From: G963662985 sp963662985
GTDB lineage: Bacteria; Chloroflexota; Anaerolineae; Anaerolineales; UBA11579
Assembly: GCA_963662985.1 (NCBI GenBank)
Contig: OY760067.1
Span: 2,046,001-2,110,000, forward strand
DNA: 64,000 nt
Direction: 5' to 3'
Positions within the stretch are counted from its first letter, which is position 1. Each line of letters starts with the position of its first letter. The notes under the pieces were generated by a model, which was given only the letters and a program-made list of their open reading frames with translations, had not been told where the DNA came from and ran no database searches. Positions 52,414-60,675 of this stretch are shown piece by piece. Made by a program: the position numbers and the translations under genes.

Positions 52414-53940
52414 TTATTCGATAATCTCAAGGGAGATGATGGGGATGCCACTACCAGGTTGGTAGATCACATCTGGGTCATAGTCGAAGTCCACTTCGAC
52501 ACTCCCTGAGATACTAACAATGCCACATACCACTTGGGCTTTGTTATAGATTGGAACTGCTGATCCAGTCCAGTTACATTCTGCGGTAGGACCATAAATT
52601 GTACCGGAATAGCTAGCACCTGCACCACCGTTGATCGTAACAACGATATCATAATCGTAATCAAAGTAGAAAGCCATACCAATCCATTCGTATCCTGAAG
52701 CATCAAACAGGCTTGTGGGAGCAGTTTGCTTAAGATTTGTGCCACCATTAATGGTAACGGCTGCATCAGCATTGATGTAAATTAATGTTTCATAGGCTTC
52801 AACAGTACCACCGTTAAAGCTAAGATTACCACCAATACAATAAAGCCCGGGATTCATAATGAGAGTGCCTGAGGTGTGTTTGATCGAGTCATAGATACCT
52901 GGATCAATCACTTCAGGGTCAGAAGATGAGGCAAAATCACCATAATAAGGTAAGCCTGTACAATCTGGTTTGGGCAAAGGTGCGTCGTTAGGGCGGTGGT
53001 CAGGGATGATGATTGGGAAGCGATTTGCTTCTGGTGCTGCCCAAATGACATGTTCATTTAAAAGCCCTTGAGAGGTGATATTTGCTGCTGAGTAAAGACG
53101 GCTAGTATTAAAGAAATATCCTTGTGGACCAATAGCGATTGTTCCATTTGTGTATACTTCACCGCCACCCATATCGATAACCCCACCATATTTGGGTAAT
53201 CCGTTTTGCGTGTATATATTACCGCCATCTAATGAAGATGGATTACCAGAAAATTCAAATTCGCCATGCGCAACCACGTTGCCACCACGGGTGGTGAAGA
53301 AAGAGGAGTCTGAAACGAGTAAGTCACCTTCGGTGAAAATATCGCCACCTTCAGTATCAATAAAAACACCACCAGACATGTCCAAGGATTCTGCTGAATA
53401 AATCCCACCAGAGTGGGTATAAATAATCACGCCACCAGATGCTTCAAAAATCTTCTTTTCACCATTAGCAAATGCAATCAGACCATAGCCATCAAAATAA
53501 GGACCTGTAGTTGAGAGATATTGAATTCTAACTTTTGTATCCACTGTTTGCGGCAATTGAGTTTTGCCAGTAAAGATCTGCATAATAAAGATCCTTTGGT
53601 AGGATGTGATCGTTGTGTCGACATAATAAACGGGCACACCACCTTCATCAAAAGGACCTGTGACATCTAATGAAACAACATTAGAGCTGCCATCGTTGTT
53701 GTAACCTGAATTGGACGCAACAAGAAACCCTTCAGCTTCTGCAGCGGTGATGTCACCATTGCTTCCAATTAATTCTTGTGCAGCCCCCATAGATGCAGCA
53801 TCTGACACAGCTTGTGCTTGCGAATGTTCATTCATTAAGAGGCCTGCATCAGTTGCAAGACCGATCACCCCAATTATACCGACAATAACAAGTGCAAAAA
53901 TTACAATTGTTTGTCCTGAATGATTTTTAATTCTTCTCAT
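52414..53940 (-). CDS. TadG-like surface protein with beta-helix repeats, paralogue 3
   Basis: 508 residues. Anchor SGQTIVIFALVIVGIIGVIG, helix (HSQAQAVSDAASMGAAQEL), repeats (SGGVIIYTHSGGIYSAESL, GGVFIDTEGGDIFTEGDLL) and C-terminus YQPGSGIPIISLEII. It is the most divergent of the three in its repeats, while the anchor and the last 170 residues stay alignable. GAGG precedes the ATG, and a TATACT box is seen about 45 bases upstream on the minus strand. Confidence 0.82.
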   Translation of the reverse strand: MRRIKNHSGQTIVIFALVIVGIIGVIGLATDAGLLMNEHSQAQAVSDAASMGAAQELIGSNGDITAAEAEGFLVASNSGYNNDGSSNVVSLDVTGPFDEGGVPVYYVDTTITSYQRIFIMQIFTGKTQLPQTVDTKVRIQYLSTTGPYFDGYGLIAFANGEKKIFEASGGVIIYTHSGGIYSAESLDMSGGVFIDTEGGDIFTEGDLLVSDSSFFTTRGGNVVAHGEFEFSGNPSSLDGGNIYTQNGLPKYGGVIDMGGGEVYTNGTIAIGPQGYFFNTSRLYSAANITSQGLLNEHVIWAAPEANRFPIIIPDHRPNDAPLPKPDCTGLPYYGDFASSSDPEVIDPGIYDSIKHTSGTLIMNPGLYCIGGNLSFNGGTVEAYETLIYINADAAVTINGGTNLKQTAPTSLFDASGYEWIGMAFYFDYDYDIVVTINGGAGASYSGTIYGPTAECNWTGSAVPIYNKAQVVCGIVSISGSVEVDFDYDPDVIYQPGSGIPIISLEIIE

Positions 53941-54043
53941 GGAAGCCTCACATATAATTTAATAATTAAGTCACCTTAAGTATACTTTACATGAAAATAT
54001 GCTTCAAGCACATGAGAGTGATAATTAATAAACTGTAAACTGC

Positions 54044-55360
54044 TTAAAGATGCGCTAAAAGTAGATTCATAGCATTTTCCCAAGAATAATTTCGAGTAGT
54101 GTTGAAGATAAGTGTATTTTTATCTTGATGAAATGCTTTTGAGATAGCCCTGTACCATTTTTCTTGATCGGATTGGTACAAATGAGGATAATTTTCGATC
54201 GGTTCCGCTGTGTTTTTGAGGATCTTGAGTAAATTATTATCTATTTCTACACCGATTCCTCCAACAGAAAGAAGCACTTCTGAAGAAGCTATTTCTGCAC
54301 CAATTCTGCCCACTATGGGAACCCCTGAAGCAGCGGATTCTAAAATTACATTTCCAAACGTATCTGTCACACTGGGGAACAGAAAGACATTTGACCAGCG
54401 TAGATATTTTGCGAGTTCAGATTGTTTCATCCCGCCTAAAAAGTGCGTATATCGATCTTGATAGTTAATTTGATATTCTTCATCTTGCAACCCCGCTCCA
54501 ATAATAACTTTATGTACTTTTGTGCCAAGGTTGGATGCTAATTTTTGATGAGATAAATTTAGAAAATCATCTATCCGTTTGTCAATCGAGATTCTGCCAA
54601 AATAAATCAGAATCGGAAGTGCTTCTTTTTGATACCATTCATATTTTAGATATGGATTAACTTCGGTGGGTTTTGGAGGGTGGAAAATATGTGTATCTAT
54701 TCCTCTTGGCCAAATAATAATGCGTTCCTTTTCAATCCCAAAATTCTCAACAAACTTGGCAACTGTCTTGGTTGGTACAAAAATATTTTTTGCATTTTCA
54801 TAGAGCAATTTATACGTTCTTTTAAAGATTGGCAAATCTGAAGGGATATCAAGCAGACCATTGGTGAAATTGCTAAGGTATTTTCCAATATATTCGTGAA
54901 AGTTGGTAGTAAATGCTAAGCTATAAGGGATGTTTAGGTTTTTTGCCAATAAGGAAGTAAATAATCCCAATGGACCTTCGACAGTTGCAATAAAAATAGC
55001 ATCTGGTTGCGTTTGAGTGAGAATCTTTTGGATGATAGGGAGATATTCCCACATATAGGAAGCTACTTCTGTATCTGGATATAGTTTCAGTGGATTGGTC
55101 TTGAGGATTCTGTTTTGATGTTCGTCTAGGATATAAGGGTGCAGAAACTCAACTTGATATCCATTTTTTCTCAACATGGCAACCATGGTTTCAGAAAAAC
55201 GTTTGACCCCACTAACCAGTGGTTTTTCTGTGTTGTTTGCTCGCCAATCTTCGTCTGCTCCATCTGAGACAAACAAAATTTTTGAGCCTGGTTGAAGATA
55301 AGGACTGACATTGAAAGTTGTAAATTTTTGTTCGGTATATTGTGAGAGTCTATTGTTCAT
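54044..55360 (-). CDS. GT4-family glycosyltransferase, paralogue A
   Basis: About 438 residues, GT-B fold. The N-terminal acceptor domain has PGSKILFVSDGADEDW and GVKRFSETMVAMLRKNGYQV; the central linker is IIWPRGIDTHIFHPP. The C-terminal donor domain has LIYFGRISIDKRIDDFLNLS and the E-x7-E motif FPSVTDTFGNVILESAASG. It probably transfers a sugar from a nucleotide donor (mannose is plausible) to a lipid or glycan. The closest relative is the next gene. I start at 55360: TATACT lies 6 bases before this ATG and no ribosome site is present. Confidence 0.87.
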   Translation of the reverse strand: MNNRLSQYTEQKFTTFNVSPYLQPGSKILFVSDGADEDWRANNTEKPLVSGVKRFSETMVAMLRKNGYQVEFLHPYILDEHQNRILKTNPLKLYPDTEVASYMWEYLPIIQKILTQTQPDAIFIATVEGPLGLFTSLLAKNLNIPYSLAFTTNFHEYIGKYLSNFTNGLLDIPSDLPIFKRTYKLLYENAKNIFVPTKTVAKFVENFGIEKERIIIWPRGIDTHIFHPPKPTEVNPYLKYEWYQKEALPILIYFGRISIDKRIDDFLNLSHQKLASNLGTKVHKVIIGAGLQDEEYQINYQDRYTHFLGGMKQSELAKYLRWSNVFLFPSVTDTFGNVILESAASGVPIVGRIGAEIASSEVLLSVGGIGVEIDNNLLKILKNTAEPIENYPHLYQSDQEKWYRAISKAFHQDKNTLIFNTTRNYSWENAMNLLLAHL

Positions 55361-55465
55361 AAATCTAGTATATAAAACCAAGCTTGCTATGTGGTTAAGG
55401 AGGTGTTATGGGGTGTGAAATTTTGGTAAAAATTTTTTAAATGTTTATTGTCTCTACTCATAAAA

Positions 55466-55492
55466 AAATAACACCTTGTTTGGTGTTATTTT
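55466..55492. terminator. intrinsic terminator between the two GT4 genes
   Basis: AATAACACC (55467-55475) and GGTGTTATT (55482-55490), flanked by A and T runs; the two genes are separate units. Confidence 0.85.
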
Positions 55493-55496
55493 TATT

Positions 55497-56813
55497 TTAT
55501 ACATTTTCAATCAAAAGGTTCATCGCATTTTCCCAAGAATATTTTTGCGTGGTTTTTTGAATAATCTCATCCATTTTTATATGGAATGCTAATTGAATGC
55601 CTGTTATCCACTTTTTTTGATCTAGTGAATATAATTCTGGGAAATTTTCAATTGGCTCTGCTGTTTTTTTGAGTTTTTCCAACAAAATTGGATCAATTTC
55701 AATGCCAATGCCACCTACCGAAGTGAGCACTTCTGAAGAAGCTATTTCTGCGCCAATTCTACCCACTATGGGAACACCTGAAGCGGCCGATTCTAAGAGA
55801 ACGATGCCAAAAGTATCTGTCACACTCGGGAAGATAAAAAGGTCTGCCCATCGGAGATATGAAGCTAATTCAATTTGTTTCATACCCCCTAGAAAATGAG
55901 TGTATCCATCTGCATATTTGTCACGATAAGAGCTGTCATTTAAACCAGATCCGATAATTACTTTATGACATTTTGTTGCCAGTGCCTCTTCAAGATCGCT
56001 TTGCGATAGATTAAGAAAATCATCAACACGTTTATCGATTGAGATTCTGCCAAAATAAATTAGCAACGGCAGAGGTTCATTTTGGTACCAATCAAATTGT
56101 AGATATGGATTTTCTTCGGTTGCATAGGGAGGGTGAAAAACCTCTGTATCGATACCATGCGGCCAGACCACAATTTTGTTAGCATCCATCCCGAAAGATT
56201 GCACATAGTTTTTAATAATGGGAGTGGGCACGAAGATTGTTTTGGCATTTTTATAAAGCAGCTTATACGCTTTTTTATATATTGATAAATCTGAAGGCAG
56301 ATCAATATGCCCTTTGGTGAAATCATTAATGTACTTGCCAATATATTCATGAAGGTTTGTAGTGAACACAAGGCTATACGGGATGTGGAGCAACTTTGCC
56401 AAGCGAGAGGTGAAAAAGCCAAGAGGGCCTTCAACGGTAGTGATGAAGATCGCATCGGGTTTGTTTTCGATGATAGCTTTGCGAATCACGGGATATAATT
56501 GCCAAAATTTGAACGCAAATTCTAAGTCAGGATAAAAAGGCACGGGGGTAGTTTTAATCAGGCGTTTTTCATTTTCATCAAGGATATATGGATGCAGAAA
56601 ATCTACTTGATACCCATTTTGTTTCAGAAGCGAAACCATAGTTTCCGAAAATCTTTTAACCCCATTTACCAAAGGTTTGTCTGTGTGATTGGCGCACCAA
56701 TCTTCATCTGCACTGTCAGAGACAAAAAGAATTTTTGACCCAAGTTTGAGATTATTTTGTTTCATAATCTCAAAGTGTTTTGCTTGAAATCGGTTAAATA
56801 AAATCTTATTCAT
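55497..56813 (-). CDS. GT4-family glycosyltransferase, paralogue B
   Basis: 438 residues, clearly a duplicate of paralogue A across the whole length: LGSKILFVSDSADEDW, GVKRFSETMVSLLKQNGYQV, VVWPHGIDTEVFHPP, LIYFGRISIDKRVDDFLNLS and FPSVTDTFGIVLLESAASG. The GT4 catalytic Glu pair is kept. It starts at 56813, where TATACT ends 6 bases before the ATG, the same spacing as in paralogue A, and no ribosome site is seen. Confidence 0.88.
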   Translation of the reverse strand: MNKILFNRFQAKHFEIMKQNNLKLGSKILFVSDSADEDWCANHTDKPLVNGVKRFSETMVSLLKQNGYQVDFLHPYILDENEKRLIKTTPVPFYPDLEFAFKFWQLYPVIRKAIIENKPDAIFITTVEGPLGFFTSRLAKLLHIPYSLVFTTNLHEYIGKYINDFTKGHIDLPSDLSIYKKAYKLLYKNAKTIFVPTPIIKNYVQSFGMDANKIVVWPHGIDTEVFHPPYATEENPYLQFDWYQNEPLPLLIYFGRISIDKRVDDFLNLSQSDLEEALATKCHKVIIGSGLNDSSYRDKYADGYTHFLGGMKQIELASYLRWADLFIFPSVTDTFGIVLLESAASGVPIVGRIGAEIASSEVLTSVGGIGIEIDPILLEKLKKTAEPIENFPELYSLDQKKWITGIQLAFHIKMDEIIQKTTQKYSWENAMNLLIENV

Positions 56814-56894
56814 TTTACTAGTATAAAAAATGATTTAATTATTTGGTTAAGTGTTTGTTAGTATATAAAAAATATGTGTTAAATATATGTTTAA

Positions 56895-57566
56895 TTATTT
56901 TTCTAATTCGGCATAAAGATAGGTGGATGTGGTTTCTCCGAGAGTGATGTTTTTGCTGTCAATCTGAATGGTGATCGTGTTGTCAAACGGACGAATAGAA
57001 ATGATGGATGCCTTTGTGCCGGGAAGGATGTTTTTTTCTTGCAGATATTCTAAAACACCGGGAGTATCTTCTCCGAATTCATGTATGCGACGAAAGATAA
57101 TTTTGTCACCTTCTTTAAAGCTTTTGAGTTGTTTCCAATTGGCGGTTAAACTTTCTTTTCCTGGAAGAGGGTTGCCATGTGGGCAAGTTGTATAACGCTC
57201 CATTTTTTTAATCAGTGCTTCTTCCACTTTATTTGAGATGCCGTGTTCTAAGGTATGTGCTTCTTTATGAGAATCAACCCATGACACGTTTAATGATTCT
57301 GCGAGCAGCCATTCAGCATACATATGACGAGTGAGAATCGACATGGCAAAATCTTTCCCTGTTTCAGTCAGCGTGATTTCTTTTTTATCCGATAGATCGA
57401 CAAATCCATCTCGCACCATTCTCTTCACTGTGTTTGTGATCGTGGGAGGAGAAACTTTAAGCAAGCGAGAAAGTTTTGCACCACTAACACTGATGCCATC
57501 TCGCGCCAGTATATAAATATAAATGAGATAATCTTCAATTAATGGGGTAGGTTGGACTTTTGTCAT
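56895..57566 (-). CDS. DtxR/MntR-family metal-dependent regulator with FeoA-like domain
   Basis: About 223 residues. A winged helix (about 8-65: IEDYLIYIYILARDGISVSG then SRLLKVSPPTITNTVKRMVR), a metal-binding dimerisation domain with His and Cys ligands (SHKEAHTLEHGIS and YTTCPHGNPLPG) and a C-terminal FeoA/SH3-like domain (about 150-223). Such proteins bind DNA when loaded with Fe2+ or Mn2+. Divergent from feoAB with TATTAGTAT palindromes between, so it is probably the iron-responsive repressor of that operon. I start at ATG 57566, 8 bases after AGAGGA, over the GTG at 57590. Confidence 0.9.
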   Translation of the reverse strand: MTKVQPTPLIEDYLIYIYILARDGISVSGAKLSRLLKVSPPTITNTVKRMVRDGFVDLSDKKEITLTETGKDFAMSILTRHMYAEWLLAESLNVSWVDSHKEAHTLEHGISNKVEEALIKKMERYTTCPHGNPLPGKESLTANWKQLKSFKEGDKIIFRRIHEFGEDTPGVLEYLQEKNILPGTKASIISIRPFDNTITIQIDSKNITLGETTSTYLYAELEK

Positions 57567-57628
57567 TTGAATATCCTCTGTTTTAATCACAAATAATTTA
57601 AATTTGTTCCAAGTTTCACAAAATTCCT

Positions 57629-57725
57629 TGACTTTGATAGATATTAGTATATACTAATAATTCGATGGAACGTATATAAATTAGCTTGTGGCATACTTAA
57701 TAATAATTATTAGTATACCATAATT
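57629..57725 (+). promoter_or_regulatory. feo promoter with DtxR-type operators
   Basis: TTGACT (57629-57634), 16-base spacer, TATACT (57651-57656). The perfect 18-bp palindrome TATTAGTATATACTAATA (57643-57660) covers the -10 box. A second TATTAGTAT half-site, in a near-palindromic run (57694-57718), lies close to the feoA ribosome site. Repressor binding would block both polymerase and early elongation. Confidence 0.85.
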
Positions 57726-57737
57726 AGGAGTGTTTCG

Positions 57738-58037
57738 ATGAATTCAGTTGAATCAAAATTTCAAGCTGGGGATTCTTGCGGCGATGGATCAGTCGTTTTC
57801 CCTCTCAGCATGTTAGATGTTGGAGAAAGTGCAAGAATAGTTTCTTTTCGTGGCGGTCGTGGAATTCATAATCGATTAGCTGCATTAGGAATTACACCAG
57901 GTACAGTAGTGACGAAAATCAAGGATAATCATTCTGGACCTGCAATCATTCGTGTCAAAGACTCTCGTTTGGCTTTAGGGCGCGGTATTTTACATCGTAT
58001 TGATGTCGATCGTGTTTTTGAAGATACGGAGCTTTAA
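57738..58037 (+). CDS. feoA: ferrous iron transport protein A
   Basis: 99 residues forming one SH3-like FeoA domain (about 28-97): LSMLDVGESARIVSFRGGRG, NRLAALGITPGTVVTKIKDN, then SRLALGRGILHRIDVDRV. The first 25 residues extend beyond minimal FeoA and contain CGDGS. FeoA assists FeoB at the cytoplasmic side. GGAG precedes the ATG; feoB starts 2 bases after its stop. Confidence 0.93.
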   Translation: MNSVESKFQAGDSCGDGSVVFPLSMLDVGESARIVSFRGGRGIHNRLAALGITPGTVVTKIKDNHSGPAIIRVKDSRLALGRGILHRIDVDRVFEDTEL

Positions 58038-58039
58038 TT

Positions 58040-60271
58040 ATGAGTGATCTAATCAAAATTGCTTTGGCTGGCAACCCCAACTGTGGGAAGTCAACAGTGT
58101 TTAACGCCTTGACAGGGGCCCAACAACATGTGGGGAATTGGCCTGGAAAAACTGTGGAAAAAAAAGAAGGTAAATTTAGTTTTCAAGGACAAGACTTTAC
58201 GATTGTCGATTTACCCGGAACTTATAGCTTAACCGCTTACTCTGCGGAAGAAATCATTTCAAGAGATTTTATTTTAAACGAAGATCCGGATGTGGTCGTC
58301 TCTGTGGTCGATGCTGGTAATTTGGAAAGAAATCTTTATTTGACTTTTCAAATTCTAGAATTGGAAGTCCCCACAATTTTAGCCTTAAATATGATGGATT
58401 CTGCAAAAGATAAAAAAGTAGAAATTGATATTCCAGAATTAGAAAAACAATTAGGCATACCTGTAGTGCCAATGGTGGCGCGTGAACGAAGAGGAATCGG
58501 AGCTCTGCAGGATAAATTGTTGGAATTTGTCGATGTCAATTGGCGTGTTCCCGATTGTTTACCTGATTTTGGCGATTTTCTGGAAGAAGAAATTGCCAAA
58601 TTAGTAAAACTAATCGAAAAAGAAGACGATCTTTTAAAAAAATATGCCCCCAGATGGCTAGCAATGAAACTTTTAGAAGAAGATTGTGTCATCTTGGAAG
58701 TATTGGCAGCTGACAAAAGGTATGAAGATATTTTAAATCAATCTGTAAGCACTATAGAAGCCTATCAAAATATTCCTAGACAGCATGAAGCTTTTATTGA
58801 CACTGACATAGCAGATTGCCGTTATCAGAAAATTCATGATATTGTGAAAAAGACAGTCAAATCTACTTATGCAATGCAAGATACACTTTCTGATAAAGTA
58901 GATCGAATTTTGACACATGAGATTTTGGGCATTCCGATCTTTTTAGGCATGATGTGGATCGTTTTTAAACTCACTACCGATGTAGCTGGCATTCTTTTGG
59001 ATTGGGTAGATTCTGTAATTAGCGGCCCAATTACAAACTGGAGCATTGCATTGATTAATTTGATCGGCTTAGGGGGAACTTGGTTTGAATCAATGGTGGT
59101 AGACGGAGTCATTGCTGGTGTGGGGGGCGTGTTAGTCTTTGTACCAGTGATGATGTGGCTTTATTTGGCATTAGCCTTGATGGAAGATTCAGGCTATATG
59201 GCTCGCGCTGCATTTGTCATGGATCGAGCAATGCATGTCATTGGTCTGCATGGAAAGAGTTTTATGCCAATGGTGGTCGGTTTTGGTTGTACTGTGCCGG
59301 CAATTTATGCAACAAGAACCCTTGAAAATGAAAAAGATCGAATTTTAACGGGCTTGTTGGTGCCATTTATGAGTTGTGGGGCCCGTATGCCAGTTTATAT
59401 TTTGTTCTCTTTGGTATTTTTCCCTGAACGCTCTGGCTTGGTGATCTTTTCTTTATACCTTTTAGGTATTTTGATGGCGATTGGAGCAGGATATGTTTTA
59501 AAACGAACGGTATTCAAAACTGATTCAATTACACCCTTTGTGATGGAGCTACCTTCTTATCGACGACCTAGCTTACGTGGCATTTGGGCTTATATTTCAA
59601 CAAAAATCTCCAGCTTTGTTCGTAAGGCTTGGGGATTGATCATGGTGACGAGTGTAATCTTATGGGTTTTGATGGCAATTCCAGTGCAAGGAGACGGCTC
59701 TTTTGCAAATGTATCAATCGAAGACAGTGCCTTTGGAAAAACGGCAATGACGATTGCTCCCGTGTTTTCTCCGGCAGGTTTTGGTAGTTGGGAAGCGAGT
59801 AGTTCTTTGATTACAGGGTTTGTAGCCAAAGAAGTTGTCGTGAGCACTTTGTCGCAAGTCTATGGTTTAGAAGAAAGTGACACGGTTGAAATGGAACAGC
59901 CAACCACATTCTTTGAGGATTTGAAAGATATTGTGACCTCGTTTGGTGTTGCCTTGTGGGACACAGTCAAAGCAATCCCGTTGGTTGTAGGAATTGATGT
60001 CACAGGCCAAGCACCTGATGAAGATGCCGTAGATATTGCTTTTTATGACGCAATCCGAAATGGATTTAATCAGAGCAGCGGTGGACATGGAAGTTTGGCA
60101 TCTTATGCCTTTATGGTGTTTGTTTTGCTCTATACACCTTGTATGGTGGCAGTAGCGGCCATGCGCCAGGAATTAGGTAAAAAGTGGATGTGGGCTTCGA
60201 TTATTGGACAATTTACTTTAGCCTGGGTCGTCTCTGTGATTGTCTTCCAAGTTGGTTTATTGTTCGCATAA
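58040..60271 (+). CDS. feoB: ferrous iron transporter B
   Basis: 743 residues. The N-terminal G domain has G1 GNPNCGKST (11-19), G3 DLPGTYS and G4 NMMD, then a helical GDI-like region (to about 270). The membrane part has two Gate domains with GCTVPAIYATRT and SCGARMPVYILFS, holding the conserved Cys residues, and about ten helices. It imports Fe2+ across the cytoplasmic membrane. Second gene of feoA-feoB-feoC. Confidence 0.96.
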   Translation: MSDLIKIALAGNPNCGKSTVFNALTGAQQHVGNWPGKTVEKKEGKFSFQGQDFTIVDLPGTYSLTAYSAEEIISRDFILNEDPDVVVSVVDAGNLERNLYLTFQILELEVPTILALNMMDSAKDKKVEIDIPELEKQLGIPVVPMVARERRGIGALQDKLLEFVDVNWRVPDCLPDFGDFLEEEIAKLVKLIEKEDDLLKKYAPRWLAMKLLEEDCVILEVLAADKRYEDILNQSVSTIEAYQNIPRQHEAFIDTDIADCRYQKIHDIVKKTVKSTYAMQDTLSDKVDRILTHEILGIPIFLGMMWIVFKLTTDVAGILLDWVDSVISGPITNWSIALINLIGLGGTWFESMVVDGVIAGVGGVLVFVPVMMWLYLALALMEDSGYMARAAFVMDRAMHVIGLHGKSFMPMVVGFGCTVPAIYATRTLENEKDRILTGLLVPFMSCGARMPVYILFSLVFFPERSGLVIFSLYLLGILMAIGAGYVLKRTVFKTDSITPFVMELPSYRRPSLRGIWAYISTKISSFVRKAWGLIMVTSVILWVLMAIPVQGDGSFANVSIEDSAFGKTAMTIAPVFSPAGFGSWEASSSLITGFVAKEVVVSTLSQVYGLEESDTVEMEQPTTFFEDLKDIVTSFGVALWDTVKAIPLVVGIDVTGQAPDEDAVDIAFYDAIRNGFNQSSGGHGSLASYAFMVFVLLYTPCMVAVAAMRQELGKKWMWASIIGQFTLAWVVSVIVFQVGLLFA

Positions 60272-60282
60272 AAGGAAGTAAG

Positions 60283-60489
60283 ATGTTACAAAAAATTATC
60301 AATGAAATTAATGCCAATCATGGCGTGATTAATAAACAAGAATTGGTGAGGAAATTGGAGATTGATCCAACCACTTTGGAAGGCATGCTGTTTTTTTTGA
60401 ACCAGTCTGGTAGGATAAAAATTGAAAATGTCCAAGACATCTTAGGAAGTTGCACGGACTCTTGTGCAAATTGCAAGGGCTGTAGCTAA
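60283..60489 (+). CDS. feoC: FeoC-like protein with C-terminal Cys cluster
   Basis: 68 residues. A small winged helix (1-50: NEINANHGVINKQELVRKLE) is followed by a Cys-rich tail, CTDSCANCKGC, which could hold an Fe-S cluster. FeoC proteins modulate FeoB. ATG 60283 follows AAAGGAAG by 5 bases; the open frame further upstream overlaps feoB and is not used. Last gene of the operon, before a strong terminator. Confidence 0.85.
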   Translation: MLQKIINEINANHGVINKQELVRKLEIDPTTLEGMLFFLNQSGRIKIENVQDILGSCTDSCANCKGCS

Positions 60490-60503
60490 ACAATAGAAAT
60501 TAA

Positions 60504-60532
60504 GAAGTTTGTGAAAACAAACTTCTTTTTTT
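60504..60532 (+). terminator. intrinsic terminator of the feo operon
   Basis: GAAGTTTGT (60504-60512), loop GAAA, ACAAACTTC (60517-60525), then T7. Confidence 0.93.
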
Positions 60533-60568
60533 ATATGAAATAGTGTAGAGAAATACTACATTTTATTA

Positions 60569-60605
60569 AATGACATTTTTCTGATTGTTAATCAAAAATG
60601 TCATT
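60569..60605. repeat. 37-bp near-perfect palindrome upstream of the SucC-like gene
   Basis: AATGACATTTTT (60569-60580) pairs with AAAAATGTCATT (60594-60605), and the inner TGATT/AATCA (60582-60586 and 60590-60594) extends the stem. There is no T-tail, so it is not a normal terminator; it may be an operator or RNA hairpin. Confidence 0.7.
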
Positions 60606-60675
60606 GTTTCTGATACGATGAGGTTGGATATTTTGGCTTGGGTGCTGTTTTTGGTATAATGTTTGAGGAAGTGTT

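Noticed and set aside
60184..60282. Extended FeoC start inside feoB
   Set aside because: The overlap frame is a shadow of feoB; AAAGGAAG at 60271-60278 supports ATG 60283.
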